This document shows positions 1 through 11,721 of a stretch of 64,000 bases of DNA, piece by piece; positions within the stretch are counted from its first letter, which is position 1; each line of letters starts with the position of its first letter. The notes below the pieces were generated by a model. It was not told where the DNA came from and did not search any database. It worked only from the letters and a program-made list of their open reading frames with translations. Source of the DNA: Avena insularis (taxonomy: Eukaryota; Streptophyta; Magnoliopsida; Poales; Poaceae); assembly GCA_023614405.1 (NCBI GenBank), contig CM042689.1:327088305-327152304 (forward strand). The letters run 5' to 3'. Both the position numbers and the translations under genes were made by a program.

Positions 1-659
1 TAATGCAGTGGTTTGGCATAAGACGAACAGTCAAAAGAGCACCGATTAGCTAGGACTAGGACTAGGAGGCGACCCAAGAATAATTTGGGGTTCAGCGCAA
101 AGCCGACGGCGCACTGCCGCATCCTACACTATCCCTGCATCCATCGCCTGCTCCCCCGTGCGCATGCGCCAGTCGCTCCATGTCAGAGACCACATTAGCA
201 AGCACCAAAAGCACCACCCTCGTGTGGGTTGAAAAAATGTGATCGTCCAACCTTTGCATGAGCATGAGCCATGCATGCATCTGAACCTCTGGTCGACAGT
301 TTGCTGTGCGCAATGCACTGAACCTCTGCAAGCAATGCGGATGCCGGCCGGTACTAGAAAGGGGCATGACGCCGGCCGCGCGCACCGTCCTCCTCCCCCC
401 TCGACACGATCATGCCCGAGGACCACACGTTAGGTTGACAATACGATTAATGCTTTCCCAAACGGCCGGTCTCTGCACGCGCATATGCAGTGAGCCATAT
501 CATCTGCAGTACTGTACACTGTGCACTGGACAGCACCTGCAGATAACCGAAATAATATCTGCTGGAAAATGGCCGCTCCTACATAATCACCGCCAAGATC
601 GTCGTGATGGTGATCACACATGCATATAGTCTTTTTTCAAGGATACGTCCTGGAAGACG
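1..659. other. Intergenic, no gene seen
   Basis: Mixed-composition sequence before the LINE tail. Several short open frames exist on both strands, but none has a recognisable domain, a good start context or splice structure. I see no RNA gene here. Short T runs near 630 and 664 may belong to the poly(A) end of the minus-strand LINE that follows. Confidence 0.5.
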
Positions 660-3600
660 TATCGTTTTTTATAGAAGAAGGGCCAAGAGGCCAAGTTTTA
701 CAATGTCCCGTGGTACAAACGCCACGGGTTCAAATCCACGCCGTCACGAAGACGGCACACACACATCCTACCCAACTACTCGCGGCACCTCCACCTATCT
801 ACCTCTCCTAGACAATCGGGGAAAAGCCGTGCAGTCCTCCAGAGGTCTGCCTCCGTGGTGATTCTATGGATGACCTCTCTGGGAGAAGGAGCGGCCCCTT
901 CGAAGACCACGTCATTCCGGTGGCGCCAAAGCGTCCAGCAAACCAAAGCAATCCCTGTCCAGAGGTCGCGCTCGCGGCCCTTGCCGCCTCGCCTATCTTG
1001 GAGCCAATCAACAAACTTGGAATCATGTTCGCATCCGTGTCTCTTGTCCCACCAGCCAGTGCAGGCTGCCCAAACCTCGCGGGCGGACACAACCCATGAA
1101 AAGATGATCGATGGTCTCTCCACACCGGTCACGGAAGGGGCAGCCGGATGTTGGAGGCCACGCTGAGCCGATCGGCGGTCCAAGACTGCTCCTCACGGCT
1201 AACCAAAGGGTCACCTTGCAGCTAGCAGGGGCTCGGGACCGCCAGATCTGAAGTGCCCCTGCCATAGAAGTTCACCCGGCAAAGAGTGCCTGGTAGCATG
1301 ATCGTGCTGTGTAGCAGTTGCTTGGGTCCCGCCCACTTGAGGACATCCTCGTCCCTCCGCTGTGGTGATTGCTTCAATATGGTCCGCCACTTCGAGGAGC
1401 TCCCGATGGCTGCCGCTAAGGTCCGGGGTGACATCATGCAGCCAACCCCCTGCAAGGCCTTCGCGCACACGGCGCATGGAGACTGCGCTTGGTGGGACCG
1501 CAGCGAAGAGGTTCGGTGCCACGTCACATAGGCGCCCGCACGAAAGCCACTTGTCCGTCCAGAAGAAAGTAGCCGCGCCATCCCCAGTTACCGAGGTAGT
1601 CGCTGCATCGAAGAGACGCCTCGAGAGCTCCGGGACCCGGATGTCGAGGCCATGCCATGGCCTATCCACCACGCTTCAACCACAACCATCCGCCCTCGGC
1701 GCAATGTTCATGAGGCGAGGTTGGGATGCCAAGTCCCCCAGCTCTTTGGGCATGCACACCTGTCCCAAGCCACCAGCGGCCGCCGTGTAACGCCCTTTCT
1801 CCTTCCAGAGGAAACCGCGGATGATCTTCTCGATGGTGGTGATGATCTCTATGGGAATATCGAGGGACATCATGGCGAAGATGGGCATGGCGGATAAAGT
1901 TGTCTTAACGAGCTCGAGCCGCCCCCCTCTGTTGAGCATGGAGGCTTTCCACAATGGCAGTTTGGCGGCCACCATATCTACTAGCGTTCGGAGCTGCGCT
2001 GCCGATGGCTTCCGTAGGGAGAGCGGTAACCCCAGATAGCGAAGGGGGAACTGCGTGATAGGGCAGTGTAGCTCCCGCTCCACCAGATCTCTAGCCACAT
2101 CCGAGCATCTAATCAGGTTGGCCGAGCATTTGTCAAGGTTGACACGGAGACCAGAAGCCTCCCCAAAGTCCTCGATGATCCCGGAGATCACCTGGAAATC
2201 CACCACTGACGGCCTCAGGAAGGTGACCACATCGTCTGCATAAATAGATGTGCGATGTTGGAGGCCTGAAGCTGCAAGCCGAGTGAGCAGTCCGTGTTCC
2301 TCTGCCTTTATGACCATCGTGGAAAACCTCCATGATCGGGATGAAAAGCTGGAGAGTGGGTCTCCTGTCAAGACCACGTCTATTGACCACCTTCGCCTCG
2401 GAACCCATTCATCGTGACACGTGTGGAGGCCGTGGAGAGCGGTCTTGCAGATGCAAGCGAGGAGGCGTCATGAAGCCCAACTTCTTTAGCATTTCCAACA
2501 GAAAAGCCCAGTCCACGGTCGAAAGCTTTGGTGATGTCCAGCTTTAGTAGCACCTTTGGCGTCTTCGGTATGTAGCTTGCGGGCTGTCCCCTGCACCATC
2601 ATGAAATTGTCGTGCAAACACCTTCCACGCACAAAAGCGCTCTGATGCACCCCCACAAGTCGCGGGAGAATCGGGGCAACACGGTTGGCGATCACCTTTG
2701 CCACCCACTTAGCAATTTCGTGAATCAGACTGATCGGTCGGAAATCCCGCACTTCTTCAGCCCGCTTCTTGGGTAGGAGTGTAACCAACGACTGTTCACC
2801 GATCCAAATCCACGGCTGTCTAGCCTAGAGAGTGAGTGGAAAGCGTCCATGACATCCTCCTTGATAATGCTCCAAAGATGACACGTGAAGCGGAAGAGAA
2901 GCCATCGTGCCCGTGGCACTTGTCCAAGGGCATGCCTCTAATGGCTGCCAAAACTTCCTCCTCCGTGAATGCACCAATGTGTTGGAGGTCAAGCGATACC
3001 CTCAAGAAGTCCAAGTCCACAGAGAACGGTCTATCTCCTGCCACACCGAGCAGGCTCTCGAAGAAGGTGTCCACGGCTTCTGCCTTTCCTGCGTGGTCCG
3101 AGATCCGCACATTGTCCACCAGGAGGTGATTAATGAAGTTCTTACGCCTCCGATGGCTGGCATGCGTGTGGAAGAAGCGAGTGCATGCGTCTCCCTCCCG
3201 GCCGAGGATCTCGATCGCCGCTGCCAGGCCGTCCTCTCAAGGGAAGCTAGTCCTAGGAGCTTTTTCTTGAGAAGGCATCGCAGCCCACGCTCCTGAGGCG
3301 ATAGCTGCCTACTTTCCATGGCAACATCCAAGCGGAGGATCAGCTCTGTGGCTAGGAGGATCTGTTGCTTGACATTCCCGATGAATTTGGAGCTCCAACA
3401 GGAAAGTCTCTTAGCGACAACTCGCAATTTTGCATCGAGTCTCTTGAAAGGGTTCGGCTCCCACTGTTGCGAGGTCCACGCTTCCTGCACCACTTCCAGG
3501 AAGCCATCGACTTTGGGCCAGAAGGACTGAAACTGGAAACGACGTCCACGTTGGAGATCCGGGGCAAGGCACAACAACAAAGGGCAATGGTCTGACGGGC

Positions 3601-3815
3601 CTGAGGACAGAGCCGAGAGGAAAGAGTCGGGGTAGCGTGCCTCCCAGTCCACTGTCACAAAGACCCTATCGAGTCTCTCCAAAGTGGGTCGTTCCCGTTC
3701 ATTTGTCCAGGTAAATCTGTGACCGTTGAGGTAGAGCTCCTTGAGCTCAAGAATTGCAAGGGTCCGCCTGAACTTGGCCATCATGCGGCGATGTAGGCTT
3801 CCTTGATTCTTATCC
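660..3815 (-). mobile_element. Non-LTR retrotransposon (LINE), 5'-truncated and decayed
   Basis: Read on the minus strand, the interval gives in order the C-terminal part of an endonuclease/exonuclease/phosphatase domain (about 3815-3000), a LINE-type reverse transcriptase (about 2790-1700) and a zf-RVT-like C-terminal region (about 1300-776). The order and strand agree, so this is one element inserted in reverse. The 5' end lies inside the endonuclease domain, as expected for incomplete target-primed reverse transcription. The 3' end is set loosely by the T runs near 630-670 on the plus strand. No target duplication was found, so both limits are approximate. Confidence 0.85.
776..3784 (-). 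pseudogene. LINE ORF2 relic: endonuclease, reverse transcriptase, zf-RVT
   Basis: The reading frame is scattered over several frames. The piece 3784-3002 has the endonuclease C-terminus, with RFTWTNERERPTLERLDRVF and SDHCPLLL typical of plant LINE endonucleases. The piece 2788-2486 has the RT start (FRPISLIHEIAKWVAKVIANR and HQSAFVRGR). The piece 2377-1676 has the catalytic palm motif YADDVVTF, followed by LRVNLDKCS, YLGLPLSLRK and LPLWKASMLNRGGRLELVK. The piece 1183-776 has LWRHRNDVVFEG, as in the end of zf-RVT proteins. Frameshifts and stops between the pieces show it cannot make a full protein. The YADD motif itself is unbroken. Confidence 0.85.
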
Positions 3816-4079
3816 TAGTCTAGGACGACCGATGCCGTCCACCCAACATATACACGTACAGATCAAACCGCGGCCAACGATCGACGACAGGAAGACAAAT
3901 CATGATCGGCGCGCGAGTTCGTAGAATCTTCTTCCCAGTATATGAACTGCACGTCGTAAATGCCGGCCAAAAAGGGAGTAAATCGTGTATATGCATGTAC
4001 CAGCGGGGATCAGCGGTTCATTCACAGCCGTGGAACCGAGAGGATGCATTTCGTTCAAGGTAAGGATAGAGACAAAGTT

Positions 4080-4101
4080 CTCCCGGACGGGGAAAAAAAA
4101 A
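4080..4101 (+). mobile_element. Tail-only retroposition stub (22 bp) with target duplication
   Basis: A 22-bp segment ending in nine A residues lies between two near-identical 15-bp copies: gatagagacaaagtt (4065-4079) and gatggagacaaagtt (4102-4116), with one mismatch. This is the signature of target-primed reverse transcription in which only the poly(A) end of a LINE or SINE was copied. The source family cannot be told from so little sequence. Confidence 0.55.
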
Positions 4102-4496
4102 GATGGAGACAAAGTTGAGATGACATGATCCGAACTGGTACCATCTTTTACCTTTCTTTCGCACGCATGATCGGCCCTTTTAGCATCTAGAGATATGCCG
4201 TGGCGAACCGCAACTCTCCGATAGCACTACCGTGCCATGCTTTCCACATTTGATAGTACTGGTAGTTTCAATTAGAAAGGCGCATGCATATCCACACCAT
4301 ATTTCTTTTCATCACAAACACCAAAGCACGAGGCGAGAGAATGCAGTACTGGTAGTAAACCTTGCAAACGTACGAATAATGGCTGTTTTTATTATTAGAT
4401 AACACTTGCATTTTGAAATGAAGAACGACTTCCCTCTCATTCGTCTTCAGGGTTAGAGGGAAGGTTGTTCAATCAACGGCGGCCGACAAAGAGACA

Positions 4497-5165
4497 TATT
4501 TTTTTGGGTAAAGGGAATATATTAATGTCAAAATGATATCAACTACACCCAGCATCTGCAACAACATAATGACTAGAGCAAGTCTAGACATTAAAGGATG
4601 CACACAACCGAAAACAAAAAGAAGAAACAAGGAAGAAGAAGAAATAAAGACCCGGCCAGGACAATCAGAGACTCGTAGAGCAAAATCCACTAGTGGGGAC
4701 GACACCTCGACTTTGAAAAAGCTTCTCCAAAACGACGCCTACATGAAGGTGACAGTTGATAAACACCGCCGTCGTCCGGCCTAACAAGCATAGTTAGGTT
4801 CTGAGTTTGCACCCTGAAAAAGGATCAATCTCTGGCCTTCAACAAGAAAATGACTAGGTAGCCAACATTGCCAGGTACAAGCACCGAGGTCAAACCTAGG
4901 GTTTTCACCTCGGAAACTGAGACACGGAGCTCAAGAGCACCGCCGAGTCGAGAACACTGCTACAAAACGCCGATCGTACGACACATATACTTCTTCCAAT
5001 CCGCTGCGAGTACCCTGTGAGATCTTCTCGGCTCTACGAGATGGACCCTCCAGAGCGTTTCTGGTCTTCTATAGGGAGGCATCGTCTTATCCATGCCCAT
5101 TCGAAACACACTTTGGGATAGCCGCACACATAGTGCAAAGCTTGTGCCATTGAAGGTGACGAACT
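4497..5165 (-). mobile_element. Interspersed repeat, probable 3' part of a non-LTR element
   Basis: The plus strand starts with a T run followed by gggtaaagggaatatattaa. On the minus strand this reads as a transcript end with a poly(A) tail. From memory this motif and the downstream text (cacccagcatctgcaacaac) recur very often in wheat repeats. There is no domain-bearing ORF; the 83-codon frame at 4533-4784 is low-complexity and not convincing. The far end near 5165 is a guess from loss of resemblance. Assignment to LINE or SINE is inference. Confidence 0.4.
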
Positions 5166-5169
5166 AAAA

Positions 5170-5876
5170 GTGCATCTCACTATTACAATCTGAGAGCAAC
5201 ACTAACCCAACTAACCCCTTTATCTTATTATTTGTTTGCCTTTTATTTTGCATGTAATGAAGAATGAAGATATACAAGATGAAGAAATAGTATAGGATTT
5301 ATCTTAGGCTTAGTTTTAGGATTTTCTTTTTATCATTTTGTAATTTTTCTTTTATTCTTTTCTTGTAAAGATACATTGTAATGTTGTCCTAAATTTATAA
5401 AGTTAAGCTTTATCTTGTATTTCAATTTATAATCCTTGTACTCATATTAATACCTTTTATTCTATTCTAAATATTGTAAAGAATATTGTATTCTTGTTTT
5501 AATGTAATTAAATTTCATTTTTCATTTTGTTAGTTAAAAATAGATTTGTATTTTATAAACAATAATTCAATTCCTTATTTAATATTGGAATTCAATTTAT
5601 ATTATCATAATTGAATTTCATATTCTTTTTATATTCAAATATATCATTTGAATATTCAATTTTTGAATACTCTTACTAAGAAACAAAGAATTCAACAAAG
5701 GTCATGTCAAAATTTATCACACTCACTCAGATGGTATAAATCTAAAATCATTAGAGTAAGAGGAACTCTAACCTCTTTGTGACCTCAGAATTTTGCGTCA
5801 AAATTTTCCAGATTTTCTATGCATAAATGCAATGAACACATCTAAATCCCGCACTCTAATCCTGGGATGTTACAAA
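5170..5876. repeat. AT-rich block, possibly a degraded LTR
   Basis: Strongly A/T-rich sequence with no open frame of note. It ends at 5876 in gggatgttaca, the same last bases as the Gypsy LTRs later in the window, so it may be the remnant of an LTR. No matching TG start or target duplication was found, so this is only a possibility. Confidence 0.25.
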
Positions 5877-6473
5877 ACAGTTCAATTTACCTTTCCCCTT
5901 CTTCCCCGCCATATCCGAGATTAAAAAAAATGATCTTTTGATTTTTAATTTGCAGTTGCTTATTTATTCTTCCATCAAACATGTTCATATTTGGAGTTTT
6001 TGTCATCATTAGACTCTATAGTGAATTTTTTTGGTTACAAAGCCTTTAAAGTCGGGGCTTTTGTTACATTGATCTCTAAAGGTATGTATTTGTCCGGTTT
6101 ACTCTTTATTCTATTTTATGGGATCCTTTGTTCCATAAAATTTTTAATTACTTCTCCTAGAGCACAATGAGATAAATGCCTCAACAAATTTGACTTTTTC
6201 TTTAAAGAAAGCATTTTGTGATAGATGTTAAAAAGAAGAGAAAAAGAACGGGCCATGTTATAGCTAACAGCAGCATCTGATTGGACAATTGATTGATGAA
6301 AGCTGAAGTTATTTGTCCTCACTATGGACTCGTGGTCTTCTTCTTTCTGCTTTTACTTTTGCAAGTGGTCTATTTTGTTTCATACCTATTATCAATCCTT
6401 CTAAGGAGTAGCAAACAAAAGCTCCATTATTATTAGAGAAAATCTTGCCCTCAAATCCATAAATACGTGCGTA
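5877..6473. other. Intergenic, nothing recognised
   Basis: AT-rich sequence. The one longer minus-strand frame (6322-6116) has no recognisable domain. No RNA gene or repeat structure was seen. Confidence 0.5.
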
Positions 6474-6689
6474 CTCCCTCTGTTTGGGATTATAGGTCCT
6501 ACACGCATACCTAGGTTGTTAATTTGACCAACAAAATATAACTTATATATCACAAAAGTTATACCATTAGAAAATATAACCTCTAAAGTTTCTAATGGTA
6601 TAATTTTTATGCTATATTATTTATATTTTGTTGTTCAAATTGCCAACCTAGTTATCCGCGCGGGACTTATAATCTCAAAACGGAGGGAG
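6474..6689. mobile_element. Stowaway MITE (216 bp)
   Basis: The ends are ctccctctgttt and aaacggagggag, near-perfect inverted repeats of the Stowaway/Tc1-Mariner type. They are flanked on both sides by the dinucleotide TA (6472-6473 and 6690-6691). The interior is itself close to palindromic around aaagttataccattagaaa and tttctaatggtataa. It has no coding capacity and is mobilised in trans by Mariner transposases (family knowledge). Confidence 0.9.
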
Positions 6690-6691
6690 TA

Positions 6692-7699
6692 CCATCCAGT
6701 GTGTTGTCCATGTCTCAGCAGACTGCTCATCTGAAGATCATTGGAGTATCCATGACATAATGCTCTCTAGCTTGCAAGAGGATGCTTTATCAATATGATA
6801 ATATAAAAAGTACCACCTTAGTTTTTGCGTCGCTTATATACCTAATTAACATGACAAGTATTAGTGTGACGGTAACCTGGATGTATGGTTCTAGCGAAAC
6901 ATCAAGAGTATCTTAATTATGTCTTGGCATGTAATTTGCCCATCAATCAAGATATACTACTAATCGAAGGCTACTGTGTTGGAGTCAGTCGTTGCAGTGC
7001 ATCCTTGGCTCTGACAGGGGACCAAGCATTAGAGTTGGCTCAATCAGCCAGTTAGGTGTCTGTGGTCACCGGTCCAACTTCTATACCGACAGATTAGATT
7101 ATTTGCATTCGATGGACCGATGGGCTAATTAAGCCTGGCTACAATACGATAAGCTGTCTTCTTCCATTATCTGGAGCTAACCTAAGCTAGCTTGCCATGC
7201 AACAGGACGGATGAGCGAGCCCATTGATTCATATCACTTGACCATGTATGCTATGTGGCCATGGAAAGCACAGGGAAACGAGTAGCTAGGTGAAGGTTTG
7301 GGCGTGTGGCGAAACGTCCCTGTTAATTAATTCATGAGCTTGTTAAGCTGGCTCTTAGTTGGAAACGAATGATCACTGAAACCTCTTATTAATCTCTTTT
7401 TTCTTCGAAGAAAAGGCAAAACCTCTTAATCTTCAGGCTCTTTTTATCTGACGTCGACAAAAGATAGAAATATTCTTACCTCTCAAAGGTTCTCCGAAGA
7501 GTAGCGATCGAACACAAAAGCAGCAAAATGATCCACTACCTCAACCTGAAATCCATGTCAGGTGATGGGTGCCCCTTCTTTCTACTATCTATTTTCGCTC
7601 TCTTTTTTTCTGTGAGAAAGATAGGTTTTGTTATTGATGTATACGATGAAAAATGAATCACGTCTGACGCAAAAATAAATAATAAACAGTGCTTCTAAT
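6692..7699. other. Intergenic, nothing recognised
   Basis: No ORF with domain content, no clear repeat boundary and no RNA gene. The sequence is of ordinary composition for grass intergenic DNA. Confidence 0.5.
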
Positions 7700-7734
7700 A
7701 TCATGCGAGTATTATTGCAAAAAAGCTGCAGACA

Positions 7735-8160
7735 AGCGATGTAACGGCAAGCAGCGCGCCGACTTGATCGCGGCTTGTCACGCCCGCGACATGGGAACCC
7801 ATCAGCGGCAACAGCGAACTAATTAAACCCACTCCTCCGCAAATCCGCCGCGTCGTCGCAAGTGTTTTCACGCGACAACACGGAACGCGTACGTACAGCA
7901 CGCGTACTACGTCCCGAACCAATAATTCCACGGACGGACCCCGGTGGATTCGAATTCGATGACGCGCGCGCGGCCGCGGCCGTCCCAGTTGCGCCGTCGC
8001 TTTCGCGAAAAGGGTGGAGGCGATCACCGCGAACGAGCGACGCCGTGTGCGTGCGCGCGCGCGGTAGAGCCCCGCCGATCATCAGACGCGCACGAACCAA
8101 GCCACTCCCAACCTCGCCAATTATGGAATCCATATACCCCGCCCGGGTCAGAGTCCACAT
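7735..8160. other. CpG-rich patch, no gene recognised
   Basis: This stretch is dense in CG dinucleotides (for example gacgcgcgcgcggccgcggc near 7962) and stands out from the AT-rich flanks. Open frames exist on both strands (7862-8176 plus, 8160-7819 minus), but their composition is that expected of GC-rich DNA and I recognise no domain. It could be the start region of a gene whose body is not recognisable, or an old GC-rich transposon piece. Confidence 0.3.
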
Positions 8161-8479
8161 GATTCAATCGACCTGATCTTATCCGGCCAACTTTTAATTA
8201 GCCACCTTTTTGGCACCCCTCCCTCGCCCAGCCAGGCCCAGGAGAGATCGAGCAGCTTCACTTCACCCATCCAGGCCCAGAAGATGCAGCGTACCAGCTT
8301 GCGAGTGCCATCGATCATGGGGTTTACAGATTGGCCCCGACACAAGTCAATGCCTAAACAATGGCCAAACTTTACATGCGCGAGGTTAGTGCTCCCACGT
8401 CGCAGTCAAATGCTGCGATCCAGGCATCATCGGCACGCGATGCGATGCCGCCTTTACATCAACTCAAGGCGGTCCACTT

Positions 8480-8514
8480 CACTCACTCGAATCACTCACT
8501 CGCTCACTCACTCA
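8480..8514. repeat. Simple repeat (CACT)n, imperfect
   Basis: About 35 bp of interrupted CACT/CTCA units. It is an ordinary microsatellite. Confidence 0.7.
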
Positions 8515-10351
8515 GGCACAGTGCTGATTGCTGAATGCATGCATGCAATCGTGCTCCGGCCGTGGATAAACATATTGGATGGAGAATGCTAATGTGGCCT
8601 ATATGCGTCCCCCTTTTCAGGATTGGGAGGAGAGTTTTACTTTCGCACGCTTGCTCGCTGGTCGCTGCTGCTGCTGCTTTCCTCGGAGAGTGATGGAACT
8701 CAGCTTCTTACAGGTAGCTGCTGCCGATGATGTAGCTTTACTTCTTTTCTCTCTCTCGTCCACCTTTTCTCATCGTCTTTATGGTATCCACATTTAGATA
8801 GGGCGGTCGGCTTTCTGCGAATAAAAAGTCCGCAGGTAATTTCACTCTCTCTGGCTGTCTCTGGTACATGAGGATCATCATGGTGGGTGGGGGCGTACGT
8901 GCGCGTCGGCGTGTTTACGCGTGTGGCTCACCGGCTACCCGGATAGACAGACGTACCGGGTTTCAGTTAGCAGCGGGAGTTTCGGCTTTCCTGTTCAGAT
9001 GTGGCCATATTCATGGAGCCCAGCAATCGTCTGGTTCAGCAATGTACAGCAGGACTACCCGTTCGATCAGCAGGAGATCATAGAGGCGGTGTGGCCCAGG
9101 CAGGCACGCCCAGTTAAGTACAGATCGGGGATTTGTTGGATGTTGCTGTACGACTGGTGTCATCGATATATTCCATCCAATCCTCTAATCAATCTCCTGT
9201 GTGTGTGTCTGTGCAATTATGTGTCTAAAAAAAATAGTGCCGTGGTAACATATAGCAACGCACATACATAGAGGGGCTAGCTAGTGCTAGTGCATGGCTG
9301 CCCCCACTGGGGACGAAGAACAGTTCTCCGCTCGAATAATTTCCCCTGACGGGAGGACGAATATGTCCGTGCCTTTGTAAAGTTTCCGATCGGGTATTTG
9401 CTCTCACGTCACGGCGAGCACCCGATGAACGACGCCCTGCTCTCTCCGCCTTTTCTCCACATCTCCCAGCATCTTCCTCTGCTTCCACTTCTTTTCAAGC
9501 TGCAAAAAATCGACCCATCCGTTTCCGCCTAAAGGCACGCTCGCCATTGTATCTGGTCGATCGATCTACGGGTTAGATCGTTGCCAACGTTTTGTTGATG
9601 GGCAGTCCTTGGTGTCTGCCTATACCTGGATATTAACTTTACCTAGTCACCGACGATGGCGATAGGCTGATGGTGCGAGCTTTGTCACGTTTCACTGTTT
9701 GCGAGGATAACACACTTTGAGTTTCTGGTGGTATGTGCCTCACCCATGCATGTCACCACGATAAATCACACGAGGTCTGGCCACCATACCCGAAATGTAA
9801 AAAGGCAAAATAATACTAGTAGCATTGGATGCCAAAACTAAAATTTTGTTCGTTCATAGACAGTCCTGCATGACATGAACGGCTTCGTCGTCACACAACA
9901 CAAGGAATATATTCAGATGCTTCGCTCGAAATGTCAATTTTCAGGTGTTCTATGCACGATGTTTCCTGTTGTTGAAGTTTGATCCAAATTCGATAAGAAA
10001 GCTAAGTTCTGACGAGCGGAGCGAGACACGTCGCCGGTAGGCTTGGGCCGATATGGATCGTTGATGATCTAGGGTTCCACCCCTATATATATATGTTTCT
10101 TCTAAACCGCCGGTTGGAAGAAGTCGTATCTGATAATCCTGGCATCGTGTGAACACTCCCCATATAGTAAACTTTCGCTGGCTGACGCCTTGCCTTTTTT
10201 GGAAAGGTTTTTCACGTTAAATCTTGTGTCCCTTGCTTGTGGTTTGATCGTTCTTCGTTTTATTACTTGTCATGTTTATAACACATGTGTCCTTTTGGGG
10301 TCTTCCCGCCCGCTCACCTTGTGTCTTGCGAAAATATATGGACAAGTAGTA
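8515..10351. other. Intergenic, nothing firmly recognised
   Basis: The longest frame is 8921-9271 (plus), which lacks a recognisable domain and has a biased, low-information translation. No MITE ends or RNA genes were identified here. Plain statement of absence. Confidence 0.45.
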
Positions 10352-10440
10352 TATCCGAATGCAAATAAGTGATATCTAAACACACATCTAGATACATGTG
10401 AATCTAAACATCCAAGTTACTTATTTTCAAAACTAGGGGG
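10352..10440. mobile_element. Degenerate Stowaway MITE
   Basis: The inner arms are clear: aaataagtgatatctaaac on the left pairs with a decayed gttacttattttcaaaac on the right around tagatacatgtgaatct. The outer CTCCCTC ends are mutated (tatccgaatg and actaggggg). TA dinucleotides flank both sides (10350-10351, 10441-10442). A second half-element remnant, ending agaggaagtac, is visible around 10543-10592. Confidence 0.55.
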
Positions 10441-10919
10441 TACTTGTTTGTGCCTCATGCGTAGCGCTAGATGAGTGCGCCACCGTATCAATTGACATCG
10501 ATCGAGGATTGTTTATCTCGATCGACAAGAACAATTATTTTCTCCATGTGAATCTAGAAAATTTTAAGCCACTTATTTCAGAACAGAGGAAGTACATGTT
10601 TATGTCCAGATGCTTAAATTTGCTCCTCCTTTTCTGAGTAGGGAGATTACATGTGGGTTCTATCTGTCTGCCTCCTATAAGATAGTCCGGTAATGCCAAC
10701 TTTGCAAATCTCTCAAAAGAGTGGATATGACTTTAGACACCGATCAAAACGAAAAGTTTTTCTTTTTCTTTCGAGATGTATAAGGAACAAGTTGGATGCA
10801 TGCCAATAACTTGATTTCGCATCTTGCAAACATGTTCACTTTCTTTTAGCGTGTTTTGACACTTACGTAAAAGATGGACCTTCTTTTTCATAATGCAAGA
10901 TGGGCCACCTATGAATGGG

Positions 10920-11721
10920 AGAACGGGACTTTTTAGTTCAGTTCAGGCCTCCGGGTCCAACCCAAGTTGCCTTCTGAGGCAGTTTAGCCCAGTCTAACAG
11001 TTCCGAGCGCAGCCACTATAGTATCGCCCGCTTAATGCGAGTCATAGTACAGCAACTCGCCCACACCAGTCTCGGAATGGGCCGGCCCAACTTCTTGTTC
11101 GTGTCGATTTTTTTCCTTCCATACGGTCGCATGCTACTCCTCCCTTATTTTTTTACTTTCTTCTGATTTTACGATTTTCTTCTACCTTTCCTTTCAATTT
11201 ATCATGGTATTTTTTCAATGTTTTTCATTTTCATTTTCCACTGAATTGTTTTACCCTTTTATTTTATTTTTTCATTTTACAATTGTGTTCATGTTTTTTT
11301 TTCTATTTTTTTTAATGTATGAATTTTTGTGGAACACATGAACATATTTTGTAGCCACAAGAATACTATGAACATCCCGATGAGCAATTTTTTCAGACCA
11401 ATGAACATTTTCCAGGTTGATGAACATTTTTTCCAGAATGATGAACGAGACAATTTTTTTCACATCGATAAACATTATATTGAAATTATGTGAACATTTT
11501 TTAAAATTTGAACTTTTTTACCTGATGAATAATTTTTAAATTTGAACTTTTTTACCCAATGTTCAGTTTTTTAAGTTTGAACCTTTATATCCAGTGAACA
11601 TTTTTTAAATTTGAACCCTTTTACCCGGTGAACATTTTTTGGATTTGAACCTCTTTACCCGGTGCTCTATTTTGTAGATGGAAAGGGATCACTCTCCGGC
11701 TCCAATCATATAGAAAGAAAC
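10920..11721. repeat. T-rich unclassified repeat up to the Gypsy insertion site
   Basis: It starts in sequence containing tatagtatcgcccgcttaat and gggccggcccaac, which I associate with recurrent wheat repeats, and runs into T-rich DNA with many copies of gaacatttt. The Gypsy insertion begins directly after it. I cannot assign a superfamily. Confidence 0.35.
11489..11672. repeat. Tandem repeat, about 35-bp unit, five diverged copies
   Basis: Units of the form tgaacattttttaaatttgaacc followed by cttttacccgg recur at about 11490, 11526, 11560, 11596 and 11630, with substitutions increasing to the left. It is a minisatellite inside the T-rich repeat. Confidence 0.65.

Noticed and set aside
677..740. 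tRNA-like B box (gggttcaaatcc) near the LINE tail
   Set aside because: No acceptor stem or convincing A box at the right distance, and no terminator. Probably chance or part of a LINE 3' region, so no tRNA or SINE is called.
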